Below, in pieces: positions 7,617 through 15,465 of a stretch of 53,657 nucleotides of DNA. Within the stretch, counting starts at the first letter, position 1; the number at the start of each line of letters is the position of its first letter. The stretch comes from an uncultured Prevotellaceae bacterium. Lineage in GTDB: Bacteria > Bacteroidota > Bacteroidia > Bacteroidales > Bacteroidaceae. A program made the translations under genes and the position numbers. The stretch is taken from contig OMZS01000025.1 in NCBI GenBank assembly GCA_900315565.1, positions 1 to 53,657 on the forward strand. The letters run 5' to 3'. The notes under the pieces were generated by a model. It made no database searches and was not told where the DNA came from. It saw nothing but the letters and a program-made list of their open reading frames with translations.

Positions 7617-10600
7617 TTATCCGATTTCTACTTTTCCGGAAAGATAATCGTTGAGCGGTACAGAAAAATAATCATTCCGTACACGCAAGTAATCAAGCAG
7701 GTTGGCAAAGACAATGTTCTGTTGCAACAGCGCCGGATAGCCAAAGAGCAGCAGATGCTTTCGGGCACGGGTCATGGCTACATTGAGTTTGCGGTCGATG
7801 ATGTGCTGGCCTTCCGTGAACACGTTGTTGGTGAGAAACTCCAGTTGGTAGTGTTTCTGAATGGTAAATCCGTAAATGATATAGTCGCGCTGGCTGCCCT
7901 GAAAACGTTCCACGGTATCGATGGTTATCTGGCGCAGAGGGGCTATGCCGCTACTGTCTATGCAATTTCTGATTTCGGCTATCTGATTGCGATAGGGCAC
8001 AATGACTCCCACCGTCTGCAAGGGGTTGAAATCATCCTTGTGCTTCAGGTATATCCTCACCACGGTGGCTGCTATGGCCTGTGCCTCGGAGGTGTTGACT
8101 TTGTCTGAGGCACTTTGACTTGGCGGCTGAACAGCCACGAAAGCCACTCTGCGTGTAGTCAGGATGTCGTCTATGCCATTGTTGCCAAATCCCTGGGCAG
8201 GCAGTTGGGCTGTCTGATGAGCCAGAGGCACCTCGCGAAGCAGGTTGTCGTAGAAGGCATGGTTGGGAAACTGTGCAATGTCGTGATGCATGCGTCCCTG
8301 CCGGGTCAGCATATACACCACGTCGGGATTGTTGCGATACTGACGCAGCAGGCGTTCGAACAGAGAGAGGCGACAGTTGGTGAGGTGGATGGCGCGCAAC
8401 TGGGGATTGCTGACTTCTGATTCTTCCTCCCGTTGCTGAACAACGGCAGGCAGTTGTTTGTGGTCGCCAATGAGCACTATCTTGCGTATGGCACTCGTTC
8501 CGTCGGGAGTTTTCGCGCTAAGAAGACCCATGAGGTACGGCTCGAGTATCTGCGAAGCCTCGTCGATGATGGCCAGGTCGAACTGCTTGAGCTGAAAGAG
8601 GTTGAGATGGGAATTGAAGGAGGTGGTGGTGCCGACAAAGACCCGTGTGCTGACAATCGTCTGTTGCAACTGGGCGCGGTTTCGGGCACCCTGCACTTTG
8701 CTTTCAAGCAGATAAGGGCGGTAGGCTTCTTCGCATGAAAATTTATTGCCGATGCGGATGAAGTCTATGTTGCTCTCGAGGAGTTTGCTACAGATTTCGT
8801 CCACGGCACGGTTGGTGTAGGAAAGCAACAGCACGGATGATTGAGGCTGTAGCAAGTGTTCTTTCAGGGTGTTGAGCAGTCCGAACGATGTTTTGCCTGT
8901 GCCTGGCGGCCCGATGATGAGGAAGAGGTCTTGGGCCTGGCGCACCTTCAGCATGAGTGGGTTGAATATGCCGTAGTCGCCCTTCAACTGGAGTGCCGGA
9001 TTGGTTTCTGGGGCACGCTGCAAGAGCAGCAAGTCGCGTCGCTCCTGAGGGGCTGAGAGGAAAGCGTGCAGGCCTCGGTAGAGTGATGTGAACGAGGTTT
9101 CTAAGAGGTCGTGCTCAATGGCCCACAAACGCTCACCCTGAAACCAGAACACACGTGCATCAGTCTGAGCTGAACGCAGGCTGAGCTTGATATGGCTCGT
9201 GGTGATGGCCTCTATAGTACCACGAAACACCATGGTGCGCCTTACGTCGGGTTCGTGGCCGTCAGCATAGGGATAGAGAATGACGATGTCGCCCACACGG
9301 AAGTTTGAAATGTCGTGTTCGGGCCGTTCGGTAAAACTGAGCACCACCTGCTCCACCTTTCCTGTGTCGGCAGACGAAGGACTGACCAGTTGCAGGTCGC
9401 TGTAAATATTGCCGGCCAGCAGCTTATCGGCCAGCGTGGAGTGCCATTTGTCGGCAAACCCAGAGTTGTCTTTGGTCTGCCCTCCCACCTTGGCCATGAG
9501 ATGCTCGGTTTCGAGAAAGGTGAGAAAGCGCAGATAGTAGGCGCGCTCTTGTTCGCTGGCCTTTTGTATAGGTGCAAGTACGGCTTCTATTTGGGGCTTC
9601 TGAAATTTTTGCCACAATGTTCCCGACACTCTGTTCATGTTGAACATGTCTGCGGTGAGATTTCTCAGTATGTCAACCCCTCCGCGAGTAAACCCATACT
9701 CGCTGGCAGCTATGCCATTGCGGATGCGCAAGGCCTGAAACACCAGTTGCGGGGCAAAACCAAGCGAAACAAGTCCGTCCTGGTATTTGGAGTAGTAGAG
9801 AAAAGCATGCAACTCGCGATGGTTCTGCTCGTACATTTCGCGATAATTGTAGCGTATGAGCAGCATGTAGAGGAGCAGCTGAACATAGTGTTTTTCCAGC
9901 TGTCGCGGAGGGTTGGTTTCGGGGAAGGCGGCTTTGCCCGCTTTCTGCTCGATGAGCACCCTATGGCCCAACTGCAAGAAGTCCATGCGCCCCTGCAGGC
10001 CAAGCATTTCGGAGAAAAAGGACGGTTCGACAATTACTTGAGAAGCATCGAACTGCAATTTGTCTTTGCTGAGCAGGGCTGGCAATTGCTCACGAATGGC
10101 CCTGCGGATGTTTAGTTGCTGACTTTGCGCTCGGGTGTGAAAATCGCTTTTCAGTTCTGTGGTGAGCAGGCTCAGGGCATAGTTTTTGAAGAATTTCTCC
10201 ACACTCTCATTGTATGGGGTTTCCTCTTGGAGCTGGCATAATTCCTCATCGAGAAACTGACCTGCAAACTGACCCATCAGAATGGCCTCGGAGAGTGCAG
10301 CAGGTTTGAGTTTGTTGAGCAAATGAATGAGAGGTGTGGTTGCGTACGACTCGAAACAGGCTGCAATAGCAGAGATGTCCACCAGATAGTCGGGTTCCCA
10401 GATCATGAGTTCGGGATAGAGCACCCCCTGCACGCTACGCGGCCGAATCAGATTAAGTTGGCAACCAACGCTAAGCATGTCTCTCAGGTACGACCAATCC
10501 CAGTCCTTATAGACAAAATGGTCTGAAGTTCCGCCGTAAAACACTTTCACCTCGTCGGCTCCAGCCTCGTCGGCGTTGGCATAAATATAGTTGTTGTCCC

Positions 10601-11051
10601 ACCGGTTGACGACTACGCGCAAACACTCGCCCTGCAAATTGCTTTTCTCCTGTACTCTGTCGCTGGGAAAACGTACTGCCAGCACAGCGGGTACGGGCAC
10701 CTGAAACACAAGTCCTACAAACTGGCAGACGGCTTTCAGGTCGTAAGAAAAATTCTCGGCAAGTTCTGTTTGAGGAAGCTCGCGATGGCGACGCAAACGC
10801 AGTCGGGCATCGTTGATGCTGTGCTGCAAAGTGGCAGGCGCATGAAACTCCTTGAGCAGATAGTCGGTTTTGGCAAAGGTTCCTGCAAAACGTACACCTG
10901 CAAAACTGGTCTTCTGATTCAGACATCGTTGAAAAATGCGGTTCAAAGCCTGATAAGCCTCACGATAGTCTGGCACGAGCTGGCCCACATGCAACAGTTC
11001 GTCGAACAGGTCGGCTGCCGTCTCGGGAGAATAAATTCTTTTGTCTTCCAT
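7617..11051 (-). CDS. Dna2-like PD-(D/E)XK nuclease / superfamily 1 helicase
   Basis: The 1144-residue protein has a Cas4/Dna2-type nuclease core near residues 345-375 (GRMDFL, then IEQKAGK, supplying the D and E-x-K ligands). A superfamily 1B helicase of the DNA2/NAM7 type follows: Walker A GPPGTGKT near 712-719, Walker B IIDEAS near 830, LIGDHKQLP (motif III), TVERFQGSQRDY (motif V) and NVAMTRARKHL (motif VI, near 1094). The likely role is ATP-driven unwinding coupled to end or flap cutting in DNA repair. No iron-sulphur Cys cluster typical of eukaryotic Dna2 was noticed. It stands alone: the upstream neighbour is divergent non-coding sequence and the downstream neighbour is convergent. Related helicase-nucleases also occur in some defence loci, but nothing here points to that. 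Confidence 0.85.
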   Translation of the reverse strand: MEDKRIYSPETAADLFDELLHVGQLVPDYREAYQALNRIFQRCLNQKTSFAGVRFAGTFAKTDYLLKEFHAPATLQHSINDARLRLRRHRELPQTELAENFSYDLKAVCQFVGLVFQVPVPAVLAVRFPSDRVQEKSNLQGECLRVVVNRWDNNYIYANADEAGADEVKVFYGGTSDHFVYKDWDWSYLRDMLSVGCQLNLIRPRSVQGVLYPELMIWEPDYLVDISAIAACFESYATTPLIHLLNKLKPAALSEAILMGQFAGQFLDEELCQLQEETPYNESVEKFFKNYALSLLTTELKSDFHTRAQSQQLNIRRAIREQLPALLSKDKLQFDASQVIVEPSFFSEMLGLQGRMDFLQLGHRVLIEQKAGKAAFPETNPPRQLEKHYVQLLLYMLLIRYNYREMYEQNHRELHAFLYYSKYQDGLVSLGFAPQLVFQALRIRNGIAASEYGFTRGGVDILRNLTADMFNMNRVSGTLWQKFQKPQIEAVLAPIQKASEQERAYYLRFLTFLETEHLMAKVGGQTKDNSGFADKWHSTLADKLLAGNIYSDLQLVSPSSADTGKVEQVVLSFTERPEHDISNFRVGDIVILYPYADGHEPDVRRTMVFRGTIEAITTSHIKLSLRSAQTDARVFWFQGERLWAIEHDLLETSFTSLYRGLHAFLSAPQERRDLLLLQRAPETNPALQLKGDYGIFNPLMLKVRQAQDLFLIIGPPGTGKTSFGLLNTLKEHLLQPQSSVLLLSYTNRAVDEICSKLLESNIDFIRIGNKFSCEEAYRPYLLESKVQGARNRAQLQQTIVSTRVFVGTTTSFNSHLNLFQLKQFDLAIIDEASQILEPYLMGLLSAKTPDGTSAIRKIVLIGDHKQLPAVVQQREEESEVSNPQLRAIHLTNCRLSLFERLLRQYRNNPDVVYMLTRQGRMHHDIAQFPNHAFYDNLLREVPLAHQTAQLPAQGFGNNGIDDILTTRRVAFVAVQPPSQSASDKVNTSEAQAIAATVVRIYLKHKDDFNPLQTVGVIVPYRNQIAEIRNCIDSSGIAPLRQITIDTVERFQGSQRDYIIYGFTIQKHYQLEFLTNNVFTEGQHIIDRKLNVAMTRARKHLLLFGYPALLQQNIVFANLLDYLRVRNDYFSVPLNDYLSGKVEIG

Positions 11052-11160
11052 TATTTGTGTTTTTCCTAATCAGGTAGAGCTTCTCTCCTACCCCTACTTT
11101 ATTTCTCTCTCTGATTCTTTCTTCACTTTTCGGTTAGCCACTTGCGAAAACCCTTTAATA

Positions 11161-11260
11161 GCACGAGAGCCAATTATTTGCCACAAGAGCCAATTCTATA
11201 CCACAAGAGCCAATTCTATACCACAAGAGCCAATTCTATACCACAAGAGCCAAGCGGCGC
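11161..11260. repeat. 20-bp tandem repeat, about 4.5 copies
   Basis: CCACAAGAGCCAATTCTATA is repeated exactly at 11181-11200, 11201-11220 and 11221-11240. A degenerate copy lies at 11161-11180 and a partial one at 11241-11254. The array lies downstream of the minus-strand operon ending at 11270. AGAGCCAAG in the last copies is complementary to CTTGGCTCT at the operon's last codons, so a 3'-end hairpin could form with any of several repeat copies. There are no spacers, so it is not CRISPR. Confidence 0.85.
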
Positions 11261-11269
11261 AACTGGGCG

Positions 11270-11692
11270 TTACTTGGCTCTGGCTTTTTGGAACATTTTA
11301 CGATGGAACGAGTCTTCGGCCTTCATCACATCATAAACCTTACTGGCGGGCAAGACATTGAAGAACTTGTTGTGATAGATTTGCTGCAACTCTTTCATCT
11401 GGATGTCCAGTTCATCGCGCCTCTTGATGTTTTCCTTGCAAGCATTCTCATCGGCGGGCTTAAAGCGTTTCAGCCGATGCATTTCTCTGAAAAGCACCCG
11501 CGACTTTTTTCGCATCTCATCATAGAGAGGAAAGAAATCGGCAGCTTCTTGCGGAGTGAGTCCTGCCTCACTAGTAATAAACTGTTGCATTTCCTGATTG
11601 AAACGTTGCGGGTCGAACTTACGCTCGTTCTGAGCTACGGCACAGCAAATTGTGGTCAGTAAAAATGCAATAAGAAGAATTGGTTTTTTCAT
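11270..11692 (-). CDS. Periplasmic helical protein, Spy/CpxP-like
   Basis: A 140-residue protein with a clear signal peptide (MKKPILLIAFLLTTICCAVAQ). The mature part is charged and helical, with an LTPQEAADFFPLYDEMRKK stretch resembling the LTxxQ region of Spy/CpxP-type periplasmic chaperone-sensors. The family assignment is tentative because the match is short. It is the last gene of the operon with an ECF sigma factor and a membrane anti-sigma-like protein, 28 bases after the latter, which suits a role in envelope-stress sensing or buffering. Its final codons take part in the hairpin-forming repeat described at 11161-11260. Confidence 0.75.
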   Translation of the reverse strand: MKKPILLIAFLLTTICCAVAQNERKFDPQRFNQEMQQFITSEAGLTPQEAADFFPLYDEMRKKSRVLFREMHRLKRFKPADENACKENIKRRDELDIQMKELQQIYHNKFFNVLPASKVYDVMKAEDSFHRKMFQKARAK

Positions 11693-11720
11693 TGTCTCAG
11701 AAATCGTTCAGTTTTTCTGT

Positions 11721-12083
11721 TTATTCACCTGCCAGGAGTGCGTAGATTTCGGTGTTGTCCACCATGGCATAGTCGGCAACTTGTTCTACGGTATAGCCAC
11801 TTGCAGGCTTAGCCGGAGCTTTTGCCGAAAGAGCGGCGTCGTTGTGGTCGTTAAAGCCCAAGTAGGCAGCACCCATTACTACTACCGCAGCAGCCACCGC
11901 GGCAGCATAGCTCCATGGGCGCAAGCGTCTCAACCTGCTGCGAGGCATCTCTACCACTTGTGCTTCGGGCTGGGGAAGATTCTTCATCAGCGATTGCTCG
12001 AACGACTCAAAATAGCCCTCGGGCACCTTAAAAGGCGTTTGTTTTCCAAATCGCTGAACAAGTATTTTCTCTTCGTTACTCAT
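11721..12083 (-). CDS. Single-pass membrane protein, probable anti-sigma factor
   Basis: A 120-residue protein with a cytoplasmic-type N-terminus (about 1-55, including FKVPEGYFESFEQSLMKNLP, a stretch often seen in Bacteroidetes anti-sigma-like proteins). A basic patch (RSRLRRLRPW) is followed by one Ala/Val-rich membrane helix (about 58-76) and a short outer tail. It starts 47 bases after the ECF sigma gene, the usual position for a cognate anti-sigma factor. No zinc-binding HxxxCxxC motif is present. The function is inferred from topology and position, not a recognised catalytic or binding motif. Confidence 0.72.
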   Translation of the reverse strand: MSNEEKILVQRFGKQTPFKVPEGYFESFEQSLMKNLPQPEAQVVEMPRSRLRRLRPWSYAAAVAAAVVVMGAAYLGFNDHNDAALSAKAPAKPASGYTVEQVADYAMVDNTEIYALLAGE

Positions 12084-12130
12084 GGGTTTTGGTTTGTTTT
12101 ATTGATTTGACGTAAAGTTTTGCAGAAAGT

Positions 12131-12676
12131 TTAATCGTGTTTGTTAAAAAAATCAGAAATCTTCTGCACAGCAATGTGATAAGAGGCTTTCAGAGCTCCT
12201 TCGCTGGTGCCAAGAATCTGGCTGATTTCGCTATATTTCATGTCGTCGAAATAGCGCAAGGTGAACACCGTTCGCTGCACATCGGGCAGCCGCGAGATGG
12301 CCTCCTGCAGAAGAGCCTGCGCCTCGTCGCCGTCGAAATAGTCGTCGGCCATCAGACTGTTGGCCACACTCAGGTCGGCATCGGCGCTGATTTTGTTTTT
12401 CTGGCGTCGAACAAAGTCGAGAGCCTCGTTGATGGCAATACGGTAAAGCCACGTGGAAATTTTCGACTTGTTCTGAAAATCGCCCAAATTGTTCCATGCC
12501 TTGAGAAATGCGTTTTGCAGCACGTCGTTGGCATCATCATGAGTAATCACAATGCGACGAATTTTCCAGTAAAGCGGCTCGCTGTATTGGCGAACCACTC
12601 TTCCGAAAGCCTCACGTTGGCGGTTTTTGTCGGCCAGGAGTTGTGCTATTTCGTTCTCGTCGTAATTTTGGCTCAT
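12131..12676 (-). CDS. ECF-type RNA polymerase sigma factor
   Basis: A 181-residue sigma-70 family protein. Region 2 covers about residues 20-90 (YWKIRRIVITHDDANDVLQN, then KSKISTWLYRIAINEALDFVRR). Region 4 covers about 125-175 (LPDVQRTVFTLRYFDDMKYSEIS, then GTSEGALKASYHIAVQKI), with no region 3, as expected for group 4 (ECF) factors. It starts 8 bases after the L,D-transpeptidase stop and is followed by the likely anti-sigma gene. The operon places a cell-wall enzyme with an envelope-stress regulator. Autoregulation is plausible, but no ECF-type promoter was identified. Confidence 0.92.
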   Translation of the reverse strand: MSQNYDENEIAQLLADKNRQREAFGRVVRQYSEPLYWKIRRIVITHDDANDVLQNAFLKAWNNLGDFQNKSKISTWLYRIAINEALDFVRRQKNKISADADLSVANSLMADDYFDGDEAQALLQEAISRLPDVQRTVFTLRYFDDMKYSEISQILGTSEGALKASYHIAVQKISDFFNKHD

Positions 12677-12684
12677 GATGTGTA

Positions 12685-14277
12685 TTAATCCAAATAGTTG
12701 CGCAGCTGACGATATATCACCTTGTCGTAGCCATAAACGTCGGGATAGTCGCGCAATTGTCCTTCCAAATCGGGATAAACAGTATAGTAAGCAATAAACA
12801 GAGGCACTTTGGGCTCAACTTTTACCGACCGGATGAGTTTCGAACGGTCAATAGGCTCGTCTTCCTCTTCCAGCAGGTCGATATCCTCGTCCTCGTTCTT
12901 TTTCTCAAGATGTTCGCGCGAAAGCCGTGCCGTCATCGAGTAGGTTACTTTCTCTATGGTTTCCTCGTCCTGACCGTCGAGCAGGAACAGGGCCAAGTCT
13001 AACGGACGCTCCACCCTTACACAGCCATGCGACACTCCACGGTTGTCGCGCGAGAAGAATGAGCGCGATGATGTGTCGTGCAGAAACACCGAGAAATTGT
13101 TTTCAAAACGGAAAATGATACGCCCCAACGAATTGCCTTCGCCTCCTTCCTGTATCACCAGGTAACGCTCGTTGTGCAACATGCCCCACGTTACGGCGTA
13201 GGGAGGAATTCGTTTGCCCGTCTTGCGGTCGCGCACATACATGCGCTGACGCTCGAAATAGCTCACACTTCCAGCATGGCGAGCCACGTCTTTTTCGATA
13301 ATGCTGCGCGGCACTATCCATTCGGGATTGATATCCATGCGCATAATCTCGCTTGTCAGCAGCGGGGTCTTGGTTTTGTAGGTTCCGCATCCCACACGCA
13401 TCTCCATCGTGCTGTCGGGACAGACGGCGCGCAGCTTAAATGCAGGAATATTCACCAGCACATAGCGATCCAACTTGTCGATGTTGGCTCCTTCGCGCCA
13501 ACGGCAACGCTCCATGTTGCAGAGCAGTTTCACCCGTTCGCCCGAGCTCACATCAGCACTCAACAACCGCTGTTGCAACTGCCGGTAAAGCGAGTTGTGG
13601 GGTTGCATCTGGCTCAGGAAAATGCCCACGCTGTCGTGAGCCACTTTGCCGATGGCCTTGGCATAAAACTGGTCGCCGGCACGGTCGATTTTCACATCGT
13701 AAAGTTTATGATAAACCGTTCGCAACGAATCGGAGTATTGCACATCGTAGGTGTTGAGCACCTTGGCAGGATTGACAAAGCCATAGCTCATGCCCGCAGC
13801 ATAGCGGAAATAGGCTTTCGTCAGATTGTACTCCAGCCGTGCCAGCACACAGTTGATGTCCTTCACACTATCGTTGCCGCCCACGTCGAGTGTACGGATG
13901 CGTTGCAAATCTTTTTGCATCTGTCCGAGTCGGAATTTCTCTGTGCTGAGCCCCATGTCGGCAACCTGCGCAATATAATACAACAATGTGTCGGCACGGT
14001 CGTCAACTCCGTGGCGGTCAATCCACATAAAAGGTTTCCGCTCACGATAATAACCGCGTGTACGGCGGTCGGCCGACATCGAGTCGATGTCGTTGCGTAT
14101 AAGCCGTTCCAGATTCTCACGGATACGGCGTGAATTAACAGCATAATCGGGCTTACTCAAAGCAGAGAAAGCCTCCAAAGAAATGTTTTCGTAAGGATTT
14201 TGTTTTTCTTCCTGACAAGAATTCAGGAACAGACACATCAGAATGACAATCGTCAGCAGCGGCAGTCGCACGGACAT
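12685..14277 (-). CDS. L,D-transpeptidase, YcbB/LdtD-like lipoprotein
   Basis: The 530-residue protein begins with a lipoprotein signal (LFLNSC, Cys near residue 20). A helical scaffold/peptidoglycan-binding-like region fills about 30-280, and the YkuD catalytic domain about 285-450 contains SHGCVRVERP with the nucleophile Cys419. The HDTSSRSFF segment just before it fits the same fold. Such enzymes form 3-3 peptide cross-links or attach proteins to peptidoglycan in the periplasm. An acidic insert (KKNEDEDIDLLEEEDEP) follows the catalytic domain. The gene starts 3 bases after the sorting-tail protein and ends 8 bases before the ECF sigma gene, so all five genes down to 11270 are probably one transcript. 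Confidence 0.9.
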   Translation of the reverse strand: MSVRLPLLTIVILMCLFLNSCQEEKQNPYENISLEAFSALSKPDYAVNSRRIRENLERLIRNDIDSMSADRRTRGYYRERKPFMWIDRHGVDDRADTLLYYIAQVADMGLSTEKFRLGQMQKDLQRIRTLDVGGNDSVKDINCVLARLEYNLTKAYFRYAAGMSYGFVNPAKVLNTYDVQYSDSLRTVYHKLYDVKIDRAGDQFYAKAIGKVAHDSVGIFLSQMQPHNSLYRQLQQRLLSADVSSGERVKLLCNMERCRWREGANIDKLDRYVLVNIPAFKLRAVCPDSTMEMRVGCGTYKTKTPLLTSEIMRMDINPEWIVPRSIIEKDVARHAGSVSYFERQRMYVRDRKTGKRIPPYAVTWGMLHNERYLVIQEGGEGNSLGRIIFRFENNFSVFLHDTSSRSFFSRDNRGVSHGCVRVERPLDLALFLLDGQDEETIEKVTYSMTARLSREHLEKKNEDEDIDLLEEEDEPIDRSKLIRSVKVEPKVPLFIAYYTVYPDLEGQLRDYPDVYGYDKVIYRQLRNYLD

Positions 14278-14280
14278 GCT

Positions 14281-14592
14281 CTATTTTATGGAAATCTTTC
14301 TCACCACTTTGCCCACCTTCACAATGTAGCAGCCTTTAGGAAGATTCAAATCAATCAGCTTGTCGGCTCCCTCTATCTTCAGGCTCATCACCCTGACACC
14401 AGCCACATTGTAAATGAAAAGCATTTGGCCATTGGCACCTGTCACCCGGAGCGTCTGTTCGCTTACGCTCACATTGATGTTCTGGAAATCGTTGTCAATG
14501 ATTTCCACCGCCTGTGCAGCATACGTTGCCACAGGTGTTCCGAGTACTAATGCTGCGGAGAATATGAGTAATAAAAATTTCCTTGTCATCAT
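14281..14592 (-). CDS. Secreted protein consisting only of a sorting-tail-like domain
   Basis: The 103-residue product has a signal peptide (TRKFLLLIFSAALVLG to about TYAAQA). The remaining ~75 residues resemble the type A C-terminal sorting/Por-secretion tail: a short beta-rich stretch, LFIYNVAGVRVMSL, LNLPKGCYIVKVG and a basic end (KVVRKISIK). In other proteins this domain follows a long cargo; here there is none. The start chosen is ATG 14592; the longer frame begins with a GTG at 14601, only 14 bases from the -7 element. It is first in the operon with the L,D-transpeptidase and ECF sigma factor. Possible roles are a small cell-surface peptide or a signal read by the sigma/anti-sigma pair; both are inference. 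Confidence 0.75.
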   Translation of the reverse strand: MMTRKFLLLIFSAALVLGTPVATYAAQAVEIIDNDFQNINVSVSEQTLRVTGANGQMLFIYNVAGVRVMSLKIEGADKLIDLNLPKGCYIVKVGKVVRKISIK

Positions 14593-14614
14593 GATGTACA
14601 CTATTTATCCGTTG

Positions 14615-14646
14615 CAAATATAAAGTTTTTCGGCGAAACTTCCAAA
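14615..14646 (-). promoter_or_regulatory. Promoter of the transpeptidase-ECF operon
   Basis: On the minus strand TTTG (14643-14646), a 20-bp spacer and TATATTTG (14615-14622) match the Bacteroidetes primary-sigma promoter. It lies 22 bases before the chosen ATG at 14592. Confidence 0.7.
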
Positions 14647-14762
14647 CATTTCGACATTTTTTTCATGACAAACACGAAAAGACATACGATTTGTTCGGCT
14701 AAATGCAACCTTTATTAGCATAACTCATTACTTTAGCAATACAAAACTATGGTTTATATACG

Positions 14763-14800
14763 TTGTGGAGAGCTTTATTTTTGTAGGCATCTCTCCACAA
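14763..14800 (-). terminator. Hairpin after the HAD gene
   Basis: TTGTGGAGAG (14763-14772) and CTCTCCACAA (14791-14800) form a perfect 10-bp stem 14 bases beyond the HAD hydrolase stop. The following minus-strand sequence has only short T runs, so termination efficiency is uncertain. Confidence 0.55.
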
Positions 14801-14813
14801 CATATTGGTAATG

Positions 14814-15443
14814 TTAATACTCCAGATAGTCGTAAATAGCGTTGGTCCAGTCGCTTCCGTTTTCAGGACAGAAAGTGCGGATACCTATTTGGCTGGCAGC
14901 GGCCACATTGCGGGGACCATCGTCAACAAAGAGTGTCTCGCTGGGTATAATCTTCTCGCTCATCAGCACACGGCGGAAGAATGTCTCGTCGGGCTTCATC
15001 ACCTTCATCTGATAACTCAGATACATGGTGTCAACATATTGTGCCAGCGAGCGGCCTTTGCCGTCGAAACGTCCGCTGAGGATAAACTCCATCATGAAGG
15101 GGTTGGTGTTAGAGAGCAGTATGAGACGGTAGCCTTCGCGACGCAACTTGTCGAGAGCGACGAGATTGCGCTCGGGCACCTCGCCCACGTAGCCCTGCCA
15201 AGCATAACAACAGTCTTGGTAGGTGAGTTCGCGGCCTGCTATCTTCGACAGTTCGCGACGGAAAGTGTCGGTACCGATTTTACCGATTTCCAAATCGCCA
15301 AAAATGCCCGTCTGCGTGTAAGGGTCGAGCAGTTGTGCGGCGTTTTTCACGCCAAGTTCCTCAAATCGTCTGACCGCCTGTGGCTGGTCGAGCGTCACAA
15401 TAACGCCTCCTAAATCGAAAACAATGTTTTTTACCTTATTCAT
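14814..15443 (-). CDS. HAD-superfamily hydrolase, subfamily IA (YihX-like)
   Basis: A 209-residue protein with HAD motif I FDLGGVIV (nucleophile Asp10; the second Asp of DxD is Gly, as in YihX-type members with DLGN). A helical cap follows, then motif II ILLSNTNP, motif III Lys in KPDETFFRR and motif IV LFVDDGPRNV. YihX-type enzymes act on small sugar phosphates, but the substrate cannot be read from sequence. The start is 22 bases after the metH stop, so the gene is likely co-transcribed with it. Confidence 0.85.
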   Translation of the reverse strand: MNKVKNIVFDLGGVIVTLDQPQAVRRFEELGVKNAAQLLDPYTQTGIFGDLEIGKIGTDTFRRELSKIAGRELTYQDCCYAWQGYVGEVPERNLVALDKLRREGYRLILLSNTNPFMMEFILSGRFDGKGRSLAQYVDTMYLSYQMKVMKPDETFFRRVLMSEKIIPSETLFVDDGPRNVAAASQIGIRTFCPENGSDWTNAIYDYLEY

Positions 15444-15465
15444 ATACGTTCAATAAATGTTCAAA

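Noticed and set aside
11161-11260. Possible CRISPR array
   Set aside because: Units are directly abutting 20-mers with no unique spacers and no cas genes nearby.
13078-14133. 351-codon plus-strand ORF
   Set aside because: Antisense to the L,D-transpeptidase gene, with no recognisable motif.
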